64,000 bases of DNA from DASUPK01 sp963831605 (GCA_963831605.1 CAWHQR010000010.1:24391-88390); one strand, 5' to 3'. Positions 8,233-17,638 are shown, counted from the first letter of the stretch. Numbers and translations: made by a program. The notes: generated by a model not told the origin, from the sequence alone.

Positions 8233-9289
8233 GTGTTGGCGAGCTTCCAGCTGCTGCCCGAGCAGTCGACCGACGAACTCCTGACGTCGATCCGGACCGC
8301 GGACGAGCTCGGCTACCACGCCTGCTACAGCGCGGACGAGATCTACCACAAGGACGCCTGGATGCTGTTCGCCGCGGCCGCGCGGGAGACGGAGCGGATC
8401 CGGCTCGGGCCCTGCGTCGCGCCGATCTTCATGCGCGAGCCGACCTACGTTGCCCAACTGGCCGCGACGCTCGACGAGCTGAGCGGCGGGCGGGCGGAGG
8501 TCATTTTCGGCATCGGCAACATCGCGATGCTCGAGCAGTACGGCGTGCAGTGGCGGGGAACCCGGCCGATCGCGCGGCTCCGCGAGGCGCACCAGGTCAT
8601 GCGCACACTGCTCGACGAGGGCTCGATCGACTTCGAGGGCGACTTCTACGCCTACTCGGGCATCACCACCGCGGCACGGCCCGTCCAGGAGCACCTGCCG
8701 CTGAAGATCGGGGCGATGGGCGGACCCAAGTCGATGGAGCTCGCCGGCGAGATCACCGACGGGCTCTGCACCGCGTGCGCGTACTCGCCGGAGGCGCTCA
8801 CCTACGCAGTCGATTCCTTCGAGGCGGGCGCCCAGCGCGGCGGCAGGAGCCCGCGAGGGCCTCGATCTCTCCGACTCGCTGCTCGGCGCCATCGCCGCGG
8901 ACCGCGACGCCGCGAAGCGGGCGGGGAGGGTCCTCGCCGCCTTCTACATTCCCTCGATGCCGCCGGCGCTGCTGGACCGGCACGGAATCAGCTTCGACGA
9001 GGTCGCGCCGGTCAATGAGGCCTTCGCCGCCGGCGACGTGAAGCGCGCCCTGGAGCTGACCCCGGACTCGATCGCCGATCGTCTGGTCGTCGCAGGCACC
9101 CCTGACGATTGGCTGGAGTGGCTGAAGGACGTCTATGCCGCGGCCGGGTTCGAGCACGCCGTCGTCTCGTTCACGGATCCGTTCACCCTTCGATCCTGGG
9201 CCGACATCGAGATCGAGGAGCTCCCGGGCCTGAACGAGCAGGTCCGCCTCTTCGGCGAAGAGGTACTGCCGGCGCTCGGCGGGCGTTAG
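8233..9289 (+). CDS. LLM-class F420-dependent oxidoreductase (frameshifted)
   Basis: A luciferase-like monooxygenase-family protein in two frames. Residues from GTG 8233 (LASFQLLPEQSTDEL, then ADEIYHKDAW, LGPCVAPIFMREP, a GIGN motif and PLKIGAMGG) cover the N-terminal two thirds of the TIM barrel. The C-terminal part continues in the +1 frame as DLSDSLLGAIAADRD, PALLDRHGISFDEV, then GTPDDWLEWL to the stop at 9289. Removing one base near 8845-8860 joins them into about 350 aa, the normal length. Enzymes of this class in actinobacteria usually use F420 and transfer a hydride to or from alcohols or other small substrates. The substrate is unknown. The lesion is probably a sequence error. It converges with the HxlR gene with no gap. 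Confidence 0.78.
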
Positions 9290-9604
9290 TTAGGCCGGCT
9301 GGCGCAGCAGGCCCGAAACAGCCTCGGCGAGCCGCTTCCCCGTCACTGTCAGCCGGTACTCGGCGTGCGGCGGGCGTCCGGGGACCAGCTGCCGCTCCAC
9401 GATCCCGGCCGCCTCGAGCTGGTCGAGACGGTCCGAGAGCGTCGTCGGGGAGATGCCCGGCAGCGACTGGCGGAACTCGTTGAAGCGCACGGCGCCGCTG
9501 GAGCAGGCGTAGATCGTGCCCAGCGTCCAACGGCGCTCCAGCAGGGCCGCCACGGAGCGAACCTCGCGCGGGACGGGCGCGCAGCTACGACACCTGGGCG
9601 ACAT
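9290..9604 (-). CDS. HxlR-family winged-helix transcriptional regulator
   Basis: A 104-aa DNA-binding protein. CRSCAPVPREVRSVAALLERRWTL is the usual HxlR opening, followed by the winged helix-turn-helix RFNEFRQSLPGISPTTLSDRLDQLEAAGIVER and the wing EYRLTVTGKRLAE. HxlR proteins are small dimeric sensors of electrophiles, formaldehyde or redox state. The ATG at 9604 overlaps the end of lon by 20 bp, so it is probably co-transcribed with lon and may be coupled to it. Its stop abuts the stop of the convergent LLM gene. The target is unknown; the divergent or convergent oxidoreductases are the natural candidates. Confidence 0.85.
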   Translation of the reverse strand: MSPRCRSCAPVPREVRSVAALLERRWTLGTIYACSSGAVRFNEFRQSLPGISPTTLSDRLDQLEAAGIVERQLVPGRPPHAEYRLTVTGKRLAEAVSGLLRQPA

Positions 9605-11876
9605 CAGCTCCGCGCTCGGCCGGCTCGAGGGCGTGGTCGAGGACCTCACCGATGCTCATCACCGGGTGGAAGGTCATCTGCTCGCGCACCTCCTCGGGGA
9701 CCTCGTCGAGGTCGCCGCGGTTGCGCTCGGGCAGGATCACCTCGGTGAGCCCCGCCGCGTGAGCGGCGAGCACCTTCTGCTTGAGCCCGCCGATCGGCAG
9801 GACCCGTCCCTGCAGGGTGACCTCGCCCGTCATCCCGACGGTGTGCTTGACCGGGCGTCCGCTGAGCAGCGACGCCAGTGCGGTCGTCATCGCCGTGCCG
9901 GCGCTTGGGCCGTCCTTCGGGATCGCCCCGGCAGGGACGTGGACGTGAAACTCGCGCTTGAAATCGTCGCTGTCGATGCCGAGCTCATCGGCGTGTGAGC
10001 TGACGTAGGACAGCGCGATCCGCGCCGACTCCTTCATCACGTCGCCCAGCTGGCCGGTGAGCACCAGGCCCTTGTCGCCCTCCATGGCGGTCGCCTCGAT
10101 GAAGAGGACGTCGCCGCCCGTGCCGGTGACCGCCAGTCCGGTGGCCACGCCCGGGATCGCCGTGCGCTCCACGGACTCCTGGAAGAACTTCTGGCGGCCG
10201 AGGGCGTCGACCACCTCGTCGCTTTCGATCGAGATCGGCGCCTCCGCCTCGCCCGAGGCGATCCGTGTCGCCTCGCGGCGCAGCAGCTTGCCGAGCTCGC
10301 GCTCGAGCTGGCGCACGCCCGCCTCGCGGGTGTACTCGGTGATCACCTTGCGCAGGATCGCGTCGGAGGCCTCGACCTCTTCGTCGCGAAGGCCGTTGCG
10401 CTTCACCTGGCGGGGCCACAGGTAGCCGCGCGCGATCGCGAGCTTCTCCTCGGTCGTGTAGCCATCGAAGCGGATGACCTCCATCCGGTCCAGCAGCGGC
10501 GCCGGGATCGTGTCGACCATGTTCGCGGTCGCCAGGAAGACGACCTCGGAGAGGTCGACCTCGACGTCGAGGTAGTGATCGCGGAAGGAATGGTTCTGCG
10601 CCGGATCGAGGACCTCGAGCAGCGCAGCGGAGGGATCTCCGCGCCAGTCCGCGCCGACCTTGTCGACCTCGTCCAGCAGGATCACCGGGTTCATCGTCTT
10701 GGCGTCGCGCAGGGCGCGAACGATCCGGCCCGGCAGCGCGCCGATGTAGGTGCGCCGGTGGCCGCGAATCTCCGCCTCATCGTGGATCCCGCCCAGGGAA
10801 AGACGAACGAACTCACGTCCAAGGGAGCGGGCGACGGACTCGCCGATCGAGGTCTTGCCGGTGCCGGGAGGACCGACCAGGGTGAGGATCGCGCCGTTGG
10901 CGCGCGAGTCGTCCTCCACCCCGCGCTCCTCACGCAGCTTGCGAACCGAGATGAACTCGGTGATGCGCCGCTTCACGTCGTCCAGGCCGGCATGGTCCTC
11001 GTCCAGGACCTCACGGGTGTGCTTGGGGTCGAGCTTCTCCTCTGAGCGCTTCGACCACGGCACGGCCAGCAGCCAGTCCAGGTAGCTGCGGATCATCGAC
11101 GACTCCGGCGACTGCTCGCCCTGGCGCTCGAGCCGGCGCAGCTCACGCTCGGCCTGCTCGGCGACCTCCTCGGGCATCTCGGCATCGGCGATCTTCTTCT
11201 CGTAGTCACTGATCAGGTCGCCCTCGTCCTCGCCGAGCTCCTTGCGAATCGACTCCATCTGCTTGCGAAGGAAATACTCGCGCTGCTGCTTCTGGGCGCC
11301 CGAGTCGACGTCGTCGCGGATCTTGACGCGGACCTGAAGCTCGGCCAGGCGCTCACGCTGCATCTCGACGGCCGCCTCGAGGCGGGCCTTCACGTCGAGG
11401 GTCTCCAGCAGCTTCAGCTTCTGCTCACGCGAGAGGTCGGGGCTGAAGTTGGCGGTGTCGGCCAATGCGCCCGGCTCCTCGACAGATCGCAGGAACGCCC
11501 CGATGCGCTCGTCTGCTCCTCGCAACTCGAGGATCTCGTCGACGACGGCGCGGTACTCGCGGACCAGCTCGGCGCTGCGCTCGTCCTCCGGGTTGCCGTC
11601 GTGGATCTCCTGTACGTCGACGCGCAGCTGGTCGCCGTCGCCCGACTGAGCGGCGCCGGCCAGGCCGCGATGCAAACCGACCACCGTCGCCGCCCATCCA
11701 CCGTTCGGCAGCTGAGCGCGCTCGATCACCTCGGCGACCACACCGATACGGCCGAAGTCGCCGTCTCGCCGCGGCAGCAGGAACACGCGATCCTCATCGC
11801 CGGTGTCGATCGGCAGCGTTGCCGTGACGCCGGGGAAAACGATTGCTTCATCAAGTGGAATCAGAAGAAAGGTCAT
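9585..11876 (-). CDS. lon: ATP-dependent Lon protease
   Basis: A 763-aa LonA-type protease in the cytosol, degrading misfolded and regulatory proteins. The N-terminal LAN domain begins MTFLLIPLDEAIVFPG and is followed by the coiled-coil region (KQMESIRKELGED). The AAA+ module has Walker A GPPGTGKT near residue 352, Walker B VILLDEVDK and the sensor region ATANMVDTIP. The C-terminal protease has the catalytic serine in KDGPSAGTAM and the lysine in GGLKQKVLAA, the Ser-Lys dyad. Length is typical for actinobacterial Lon. I chose ATG 11876; a GTG two codons upstream is also possible. No HAIR (HspR) or CIRCE box was seen upstream. hxlR follows in an overlapping frame. Confidence 0.96.
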   Translation of the reverse strand: MTFLLIPLDEAIVFPGVTATLPIDTGDEDRVFLLPRRDGDFGRIGVVAEVIERAQLPNGGWAATVVGLHRGLAGAAQSGDGDQLRVDVQEIHDGNPEDERSAELVREYRAVVDEILELRGADERIGAFLRSVEEPGALADTANFSPDLSREQKLKLLETLDVKARLEAAVEMQRERLAELQVRVKIRDDVDSGAQKQQREYFLRKQMESIRKELGEDEGDLISDYEKKIADAEMPEEVAEQAERELRRLERQGEQSPESSMIRSYLDWLLAVPWSKRSEEKLDPKHTREVLDEDHAGLDDVKRRITEFISVRKLREERGVEDDSRANGAILTLVGPPGTGKTSIGESVARSLGREFVRLSLGGIHDEAEIRGHRRTYIGALPGRIVRALRDAKTMNPVILLDEVDKVGADWRGDPSAALLEVLDPAQNHSFRDHYLDVEVDLSEVVFLATANMVDTIPAPLLDRMEVIRFDGYTTEEKLAIARGYLWPRQVKRNGLRDEEVEASDAILRKVITEYTREAGVRQLERELGKLLRREATRIASGEAEAPISIESDEVVDALGRQKFFQESVERTAIPGVATGLAVTGTGGDVLFIEATAMEGDKGLVLTGQLGDVMKESARIALSYVSSHADELGIDSDDFKREFHVHVPAGAIPKDGPSAGTAMTTALASLLSGRPVKHTVGMTGEVTLQGRVLPIGGLKQKVLAAHAAGLTEVILPERNRGDLDEVPEEVREQMTFHPVMSIGEVLDHALEPAERGADVAQVS

Positions 11877-11910
11877 GGGCACGATCCAGTTTCTGTAGTT
11901 AGTCCAGACA

Positions 11911-11937
11911 GGATAGCGCGTTGCTGAACGGCTATCC
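11911..11937. promoter_or_regulatory. Inverted repeat between nhaA and lon
   Basis: GGATAGC at 11911-11917 and GCTATCC at 11931-11937 form a 7-bp inverted repeat with a 13-nt spacer. It covers the nhaA stop codon and lies 35 bp before lon. It could be a weak terminator for nhaA or an operator for lon; no T-run follows, so I cannot choose. Confidence 0.3.
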
Positions 11938-13860
11938 CACCGGCTCGGGTGCGTCGGCACGCGCCGTCGCCTGCTGCGCCCGGGCGCGCCCCCTGGCGTC
12001 TCTGACCAGGCGGCTCAGGGTCTCCACGTCGTATGCGCCCCGATGACGGCGGCCGTTGATGAAGAACCCAGGCGTGCCCGCGACGTCGCTCGCATCTGCG
12101 CTCGACACGTCCTCCGCGACGCGTGGCGCGTACACGCGCCGCCGCATCTCGTCGCGGAATCGCTCGACGTCCAGGCCGAGCTCCTCGGCATGGCGCTCGG
12201 GATCGGGCGCCCCGAGCTGATCCTGGTGGTGGATCAACTTGTCGTGCATCTCCCAGAAGGCGCCCTGTGCAGCGGCCGCCTCGGATGCCTCGGCCGCGTT
12301 CTGCGCATTGGGATGGACATCGTTGAGCGGCAGGTGGCGCCAGACGTAGCGGAGGTCGTCGCCGAAGTCGTCGAGCAGCTCACGAATCACGGGCTCGGCA
12401 CGCCCGCAGTACGGGCACTCGTAGTCGCCGTACTCGACCAGCGTCACGGGCGCGTCGTCGGAGCCGCGGATGTGGTCGCGCTCCGGGTCCACATCCTCGG
12501 AGAGGTCGAGCAGGTCGTCGTAGGTGCCGGCGATCTGGCGCGCTCTCACCTCGGCGGGCAGCCGGCGGGTCGCTTGGAAGACCATCCAGGCCAGGAGCGG
12601 CGCCACCAGCGCCGCCGCGAGAACACCGATCTTCGCCTCGTCGAGCTGCTGGCCGCCCAGTGCGAGGCTCGCGATCAGGATGGAGACCGTGAAGCCCATG
12701 CCTCCGACGGTCGCGCCACCCAGGGTCACCGGCCAACTCAAGCCCCTCCGCAGACCCAGCGTCCACGACCTCGACACCAGCCAAGCGGTGCCGGCGATGC
12801 CGACTGGCTTCCCGACGACGTAGCCGAAGAAGATGCCCAGGGTGATCGGGGAGCTGATGGCGTCGCCGAGCAGCTGGCTGTCGAAGTGAACCCCGGCGTT
12901 CGCCAAGGCGAAGACGGGCACGATCACGTAGCTGGTCCAAGGGTGCAGCATGTACTGGAGCCGCTCGTTGGCCGAGATCGCGGACGCCACGCTGCGCTGG
13001 GCGGACCGGGCGAGCTCCGGCGTCGGCTGTTCGCGGAAGGAGCGCGCCTGCTCGGTGACCCGCTCGAGATCGCCGCGCTCCGGCGGGTATGCGCTCGTTA
13101 CGAGGCCCACCGCGAGGCCCGCGACCACCGGATCGATCCCCGACTCGAAGAGCGCCACCCAGAGCGCGATTCCGGCGACGATGGCCGCCTCGTTCCGCCA
13201 GATGCCGTGCGCATAGCGAAGTCCCAGGAGGACACCGAAGAAGGCCACGGCCAGGGCCAGGGGCACCAGGTCGACGTGATCCGTGTAGACGGTCGCGATG
13301 ATGACCAGCGCCACCAGGTCGTCGACCACCGCGATCGTGAGGACGCGAAGCCGTAGCCGGGTCCCCCGCGGTGCCAGGAGCCCCAGGACACCGAGCGCCA
13401 GGGCGGTGTCGGTCGACATCGCCGCGCCCCATGCGTGCGCGCCAGAGCCTCCGGCGTTGAAGGCAGTGAAGATCAGGATCGGCACCGCCATCCCGCCCAG
13501 GGAGGCGAAGACCGGGATCGCCAGGCGCTGGCGCTCGCGGAGCTCCCCGGTGTCGAGCTCGCGCTTCGCCTCCAGCCCGACGACCAGGAAGAAGAAGGTC
13601 ATCAGACCGCTGTTGACCCACTCGCGGAGGTCCATCGAGATCCCACCGCTCCCGATCGTGATTGCGAGCTTCGTCGTCCAGAACGACTCGTAGGAATCCG
13701 ACCACGGCGAGTTCGCCCACACCAGCGCCACCGCCACGGCGGCGATCAGGACAACGGCGCCGCCCGACTCGGCGCTCAGGAAGTCCCTGACGGGTGACGC
13801 CAGGTTCCGCGCCCAGGCGGTCTTGCCCGTGTAGGCGGCAGTCGCCGGCTGCGCGCTCAT
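11932..13860 (-). CDS. nhaA: Na+/H+ antiporter NhaA fused to a DsbA-like thioredoxin domain
   Basis: A 642-aa fusion. Residues about 20-440 are an NhaA antiporter with about 12 membrane segments, including the family stretches WVNSGLMTFFFLVVGLEAKRE, AMSTDTALALGVL and VVDDLVALVIIA, where the paired aspartates carry ion exchange. Residues about 455-625 form a DsbA/thioredoxin-like domain with the active site YECPYCGRAEP (CxxC) and the cis-Pro loop VAGTPGFFINGR. Such NhaA-DsbA fusions are known in actinobacteria; which side of the membrane the thioredoxin domain faces cannot be settled here. A TAGGCT box 6 nt before the ATG (13867-13872) suggests a leaderless transcript. The gene is upstream of lon on the same strand. 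Confidence 0.93.
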   Translation of the reverse strand: MSAQPATAAYTGKTAWARNLASPVRDFLSAESGGAVVLIAAVAVALVWANSPWSDSYESFWTTKLAITIGSGGISMDLREWVNSGLMTFFFLVVGLEAKRELDTGELRERQRLAIPVFASLGGMAVPILIFTAFNAGGSGAHAWGAAMSTDTALALGVLGLLAPRGTRLRLRVLTIAVVDDLVALVIIATVYTDHVDLVPLALAVAFFGVLLGLRYAHGIWRNEAAIVAGIALWVALFESGIDPVVAGLAVGLVTSAYPPERGDLERVTEQARSFREQPTPELARSAQRSVASAISANERLQYMLHPWTSYVIVPVFALANAGVHFDSQLLGDAISSPITLGIFFGYVVGKPVGIAGTAWLVSRSWTLGLRRGLSWPVTLGGATVGGMGFTVSILIASLALGGQQLDEAKIGVLAAALVAPLLAWMVFQATRRLPAEVRARQIAGTYDDLLDLSEDVDPERDHIRGSDDAPVTLVEYGDYECPYCGRAEPVIRELLDDFGDDLRYVWRHLPLNDVHPNAQNAAEASEAAAAQGAFWEMHDKLIHHQDQLGAPDPERHAEELGLDVERFRDEMRRRVYAPRVAEDVSSADASDVAGTPGFFINGRRHRGAYDVETLSRLVRDARGRARAQQATARADAPEPVG

Positions 13861-13866
13861 TCGTTC

Positions 13867-13872
13867 AGCCTA
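13867..13872 (-). promoter_or_regulatory. -10 box of a probable leaderless promoter (nhaA)
   Basis: Read on the minus strand, TAGGCT ends 6 nt before the ATG at 13860. No Shine-Dalgarno is present. Confidence 0.4.
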
Positions 13873-13890
13873 CGCGGGGAGCTCCGGTTG

Positions 13891-15267
13891 CTATGCCGGA
13901 GCCAGCTTCGCGCGGTCGAGCAGCCGATCGATGTCGCTCTCGATGCCCGCGGTCAGCACGTCGACATCGGAGGCGTGGTCGCGGTCTCCCGTGACGCCGA
14001 AGTAGAGCTCGCCGTCGTAGGAGAAGATCGCGACGACGATCCGGATCGTGCCCACGATCGGGACGAAGGGGTACGAGGCGACGAGCTTGCGGCCCAGCGT
14101 GTGCAACGCGACCTGAGGGCCAGGGACGTTCGTCGTCGCGGTATCCATGTTGAGGCCCGCGGAGCGGGTCGCGACCCGGCTCCCCAGCGCGAGCAGCATC
14201 GGAGGCGCAAATCCGGAGAGCTGCGCCAGGGCATCGCCGGCGACGGCCTGTCCCGACGACTTGATGTCGTCCATCTGCTCGCGGATGGCACCGAGGCGCT
14301 CGGCCGGATCGTCGAGGCCGACGGGCAGGCGGGCGAACACCGCCGAGACGCGGTTGTTGTACTCGCCCCTCTCGCCCGGCGCGCGAACCGAGACGGGGAC
14401 CATCGTGCGCACCACCCTGTCGGTGGTGATCTGCTCGCCCCGATGTTCGAGCAGCACCCGGTATCCGTTGGTGATCAGGGTGAGCACCACGTCGTTCACC
14501 GTGCCGCCCAGGGCCGACCGCGCTTCCTTCACGTCGCCGAGCGAGACCTTCGCCCAGCTCCAGACGCGGTGCGGCCCGATGGGACCTGTCAGGGACGAGC
14601 TGGAGGGACGCACGGCCGGGGCCGCGGACAGCAGGGCCCTGGCCGCGCCGGCGGCCGCGCGCAGCACCTCGGTCGGGGCGTGCAGGGCGAAGCGGACCTG
14701 TGCGGCCGGATCGCGGACGCGGTGCCGGGCGCTGTAGGCGATCAGCTCGACGCCGGAGGGCTCGGGATCCGCATGCCAGACCTCGCCATTGGTCGTCTGC
14801 TCAGGCGTCTCGCCGAACATCAGGGACATCATGTCCGTGGCGGCGACGCCATCGACCATGCAGTGGTGGACCTTCGAGAGGAGGGCCCAGCGATCGCCCT
14901 CGATGCCCTCGACCATCCAGATCTCCCAAAGCGGCTTGGAACGATCGAGGTGCTGTGAGAAGACCCGGGCCGCGGTGGCGCGGATCTGCTCCTCCGTCCC
15001 AGGCGCCGGCACCGCGCTGTGGCGCAGGTGGTAGTTGATGTTGAAGTGCGGATCGTCGACCCAAACGGGCTCGCCCATCCCCAGGGGAACGAAGCGAACC
15101 TTCTGGCGGTAGCGAGGGGTCAGGCTCAGCTTCCCGGCCACCATCGAGCGCAGCTCGTCGAACGGGGGCGGCGGGCCCTCGAAGAGGCTGACGCCGCCGA
15201 TGTGCATGGGAGTCACGTCGTTCTCGACGTGCAGGAACATCGCGTCCTGCACGCTCATTGCCTGCAT
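13891..15267 (-). CDS. Wax ester synthase / diacylglycerol acyltransferase (WS/DGAT)
   Basis: A 458-aa acyltransferase. It opens MSVQDAMFLHVENDVTPMHI, the typical WS/DGAT start, and has the catalytic motif HHCMVDG (HHxxxDG) near residue 136. Later come the conserved NDVVL motif near 250 and the C-terminal NVPGPQVALH. The family transfers fatty acyl from acyl-CoA to long-chain alcohols or diacylglycerol, giving storage lipids at the membrane face. ATG 15267 has GAGGAG at a good distance; another ATG lies three codons later. It overlaps the end of the lipase-like gene by 13 bp, so the two form a lipid-metabolism pair. Alcohol versus DAG preference cannot be read from sequence. Confidence 0.93.
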   Translation of the reverse strand: MQAMSVQDAMFLHVENDVTPMHIGGVSLFEGPPPPFDELRSMVAGKLSLTPRYRQKVRFVPLGMGEPVWVDDPHFNINYHLRHSAVPAPGTEEQIRATAARVFSQHLDRSKPLWEIWMVEGIEGDRWALLSKVHHCMVDGVAATDMMSLMFGETPEQTTNGEVWHADPEPSGVELIAYSARHRVRDPAAQVRFALHAPTEVLRAAAGAARALLSAAPAVRPSSSSLTGPIGPHRVWSWAKVSLGDVKEARSALGGTVNDVVLTLITNGYRVLLEHRGEQITTDRVVRTMVPVSVRAPGERGEYNNRVSAVFARLPVGLDDPAERLGAIREQMDDIKSSGQAVAGDALAQLSGFAPPMLLALGSRVATRSAGLNMDTATTNVPGPQVALHTLGRKLVASYPFVPIVGTIRIVVAIFSYDGELYFGVTGDRDHASDVDVLTAGIESDIDRLLDRAKLAPA

Positions 15268-15986
15268 GCGATCTCCTCTGTTTGCCTCAGGACCGACCCC
15301 AGCTCCCCGTAGACCTCCGGGTTGACGGCCATCCCGCAGTGGCTGCCGTCGACCTCGACGCATCTCGCGTACGGGTCGAGGCAGGCACGCCAGTCCACGA
15401 TCCCGTCGCTCCTCGAATACACGGCCAGCGTCGGCATGTCCGGGTCCAGGTGCGCCTCGAGCAGTGCATGAAAGTCCGTGCAGCACTCGCCATCCCGGCA
15501 CTCGCTCGAGAACATCCCCGGCATGCCACGGTCCCCGATCCAGGCGAGCGACCGAACGGTGCGCAGAACGGAGTCGGATACCGCCAGCGGGTCCAGGACC
15601 GGCGAGCCGAGGGTGATGAGGCCCGCAACGGATTCCGGGTGGCCGGCGGCCAGCGCGCGCGCCATGGTCCCGCCGCGGCTCTGCCCGATGACGACGGCCG
15701 GACGATCGAATTCGGCGAGCTTCTCCTCGAGGCGCGAGAGCTCGCGGCCGGCGCAGCCGATGTTGATCAGCATGCCGCTGGCGCGCACCTCGTGGCCGCG
15801 GCGCCGCAGCCAGCCGACGAGAGCCGTCAGGGAGGCATCACCGGCCATGAAGCCCGGAATAACGAGGACCGGAGGCGGGTCCACCGCCCGCTCCACCGAG
15901 AGGAACCGCCGATCCACGAGCAGGCGCGCCAACTCAAGCCAGTAACGGAGCTCCCCACGCACGGGCGCGACTTCCACTCCTGGCAC
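15255..15986 (-). CDS. Alpha/beta hydrolase, lipase/esterase-like
   Basis: A 243-aa alpha/beta hydrolase. VLVIPGFMAGDASLTAL near residue 40 is the oxyanion-hole strand of PGAP1/triacylglycerol-lipase-like proteins; GQSRGGTMA near 100 is the nucleophile elbow (G-x-S-x-G) with the catalytic serine. A likely aspartate lies in YSRSDGIVDW near 190 and the histidine in VDGSHCGM near 215. There is no signal peptide, so it is probably cytosolic. It overlaps the downstream WS/DGAT gene by 13 bp. The pair could turn over and rebuild neutral lipids; that joint role is inferred from coupling. Confidence 0.85.
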   Translation of the reverse strand: MPGVEVAPVRGELRYWLELARLLVDRRFLSVERAVDPPPVLVIPGFMAGDASLTALVGWLRRRGHEVRASGMLINIGCAGRELSRLEEKLAEFDRPAVVIGQSRGGTMARALAAGHPESVAGLITLGSPVLDPLAVSDSVLRTVRSLAWIGDRGMPGMFSSECRDGECCTDFHALLEAHLDPDMPTLAVYSRSDGIVDWRACLDPYARCVEVDGSHCGMAVNPEVYGELGSVLRQTEEIACRQ

Positions 15987-15992
15987 GGTATC

Positions 15993-16367
15993 TCAGCGCT
16001 CGGTCTTCGACTGCCAGAAGGCGACCTCGCCGGCGGTAGGCGTGGAAACCACGCTGCGCCAGCCCTCGGGACCCTCACGCGCGGTCAGCAGGACGTCGCC
16101 GCCGAGGGCCCGCGCGCGTTCGGTCGTGACCTTGATGTCGGAGACCTCCACGTAGGGAAGCCAGAGCGGGTGCTCCGCCGCCTCGGCGCATTCGACCAGG
16201 CCGCCCCCAAGCCCCTCCCCCATGCCGAGCGAGAGATAGGAGCCGTCTCCGGCGCGAATTCGCTCCGGCCGCCAGCCCAGCACGCCCGTGTAGAAGGCGA
16301 GCGCGTCATCCAGATCGCCGGTATGCAGCTCGAGATGGACGACCGAGTTGGAGGCACGCTTATTCAT
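15993..16367 (-). CDS. VOC-family (glyoxalase/bleomycin-resistance-like) protein
   Basis: A 124-aa protein with two beta-alpha-beta-beta-beta halves. The first has HLELHTGDLDDALAFYTGVLGW (a histidine in the first strand) and the second YVEVSDIKVTTERARALGGDV followed by STPTAGEVAFWQ. A final glutamate (GEVAFW) fits a metal ligand position. Family members bind a divalent metal and act on glyoxal adducts, phenols or antibiotics; no substrate can be assigned. The ATG at 16367 lies 91 bp from the divergent sigma factor start. Its stop is 6 bp from the hydrolase start, so the three minus-strand genes are probably one unit. Confidence 0.82.
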   Translation of the reverse strand: MNKRASNSVVHLELHTGDLDDALAFYTGVLGWRPERIRAGDGSYLSLGMGEGLGGGLVECAEAAEHPLWLPYVEVSDIKVTTERARALGGDVLLTAREGPEGWRSVVSTPTAGEVAFWQSKTER

Positions 16368-16458
16368 CGCCTGCCATTCAGACCGACCACCGTCTCGAAA
16401 TTCATCGGTTCCGGCGATGAGTTTCGGCGACCCCGTCGGTCTACTCTGCATACACGGG

Positions 16459-17574
16459 ATGAGCACGATGCCGACACAGTCGACGGTGGAGCAGAGAGAG
16501 CTGCTGGCAACCGCCCGCAAGGGAGGCGAGGACGCTTACGCGCGGCTGGTGGAGCCGCACCGCTCCGAGTTGCAGGCGCACTGCTATCGCATGCTCGGCT
16601 CGATCCAGGACGCCGAGGACGCGCTCCAGGAGGCGCTGGTCCGCGCCTGGAAGAACCTCCACAAATTCGAGGGCCGCAGCTCACTGCGCTCCTGGCTGTA
16701 CCGAATCGCCACCAACACCTCACTTGACGCGATCGGGCGGCGGCCAAAGCGGATCCTCCCGGTCGACTACGGCCCGCCGGCCGACCCGCACGGCGGGGTC
16801 GGCGAGCCGCTCGTCGAGTCCGTCTGGATCGAGCCCTTCCCGGACGAGACCCTGGGAATCCAGGACGGCTACGCCTCGCCCGACGCGCGCTACGAGCAGC
16901 GCGAGGCCGTCGAGCTCGCCTTCATCGCGGCCCTGCAGCTGCTGCCGGCCAACCAGCGCGCGGTCCTCATCCTCCGCGAGGTGCTCGGCTTCTCCGCGCA
17001 GGAGACCGCGGACACACTCGACACGAGCGTCGTCTCGGTGAACAGCGCGCTCCAGCGTGCCCGGGCGACGATCGAGAAGAGGCTGCCGGAACAGAGCCAG
17101 CAGGAGACCCTGAAGGCGCTCGGCGACGAGAAGCTGCGCGAGATCGTCGAGCAGTACGCGGACGCGTGGGAGCGCAACGACGTCGATGTCGTGGTCTCGC
17201 TGCTCGCCGAGGACGCCGCCTTCACGATGCCGCCGATGGCGCGCTGGTTCCGCGGCCACGACAGGATCCGAGCGTTCCTCGAGATGTGGTCGATGCTTCC
17301 GGAGTGGGGCTGGAAGTCGATCCCCACGACCGCGAACGGGCAGCCCGCCCTCGCGTTCTACAGCTGGGACGAGGAGAAGCAGGCACGGGTTCCCTTCGCC
17401 GTCAACGTGCTGACCTTCGAGGGCGATCAGATCAAGGAGGTCGACGCGTTCATCCTGCGCGGCTCGCAGGATCCGGACCCCGAGGTCCAGGCTCGGACCC
17501 CCGAACAGCCGGCCGACTACGAGAAGCTGGCCAGGGCCTACGACCGGTTCGGGCTCCCTGCTAGCTTGGATTAG
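16459..17574 (+). CDS. ECF sigma factor with C-terminal SnoaL-like domain (SigG/SigJ type)
   Basis: A 371-aa sigma factor. Sigma region 2 lies near residues 20-90 (AYARLVEPHRSELQAHCYRM, then DAEDALQEALVRAWKN and LRSWLYRIATNT) and region 4 near 155-205 (ALQLLPANQRAVLILREVLG, then SAQETADTLDTSVVSVNSAL). The C-terminal 130 residues form a SnoaL/NTF2-like domain beginning LREIVEQYADAWERNDVDVVVSLLAEDA, typical of large actinobacterial ECF factors (SigG and SigJ types). In such factors the tail replaces a separate anti-sigma by controlling activity itself. No anti-sigma gene is adjacent. ATG 16459 is preceded by a TACTCT box at 16442-16447, so the leader is very short. The regulon is unknown; the exporter just downstream is a candidate. 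Confidence 0.88.
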   Translation: MSTMPTQSTVEQRELLATARKGGEDAYARLVEPHRSELQAHCYRMLGSIQDAEDALQEALVRAWKNLHKFEGRSSLRSWLYRIATNTSLDAIGRRPKRILPVDYGPPADPHGGVGEPLVESVWIEPFPDETLGIQDGYASPDARYEQREAVELAFIAALQLLPANQRAVLILREVLGFSAQETADTLDTSVVSVNSALQRARATIEKRLPEQSQQETLKALGDEKLREIVEQYADAWERNDVDVVVSLLAEDAAFTMPPMARWFRGHDRIRAFLEMWSMLPEWGWKSIPTTANGQPALAFYSWDEEKQARVPFAVNVLTFEGDQIKEVDAFILRGSQDPDPEVQARTPEQPADYEKLARAYDRFGLPASLD

Positions 17575-17638
17575 CGAGCTGTCACTGCTCGGTTGGCGAC
17601 CTCGTCTCTAGGGGCGAGGAACGTTTTTGATCGCGTCC

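Noticed and set aside
11877..11931. Heat-shock (HAIR or CIRCE) element upstream of lon
   Set aside because: The only symmetry is the GGATAGC/GCTATCC repeat, which matches neither consensus.
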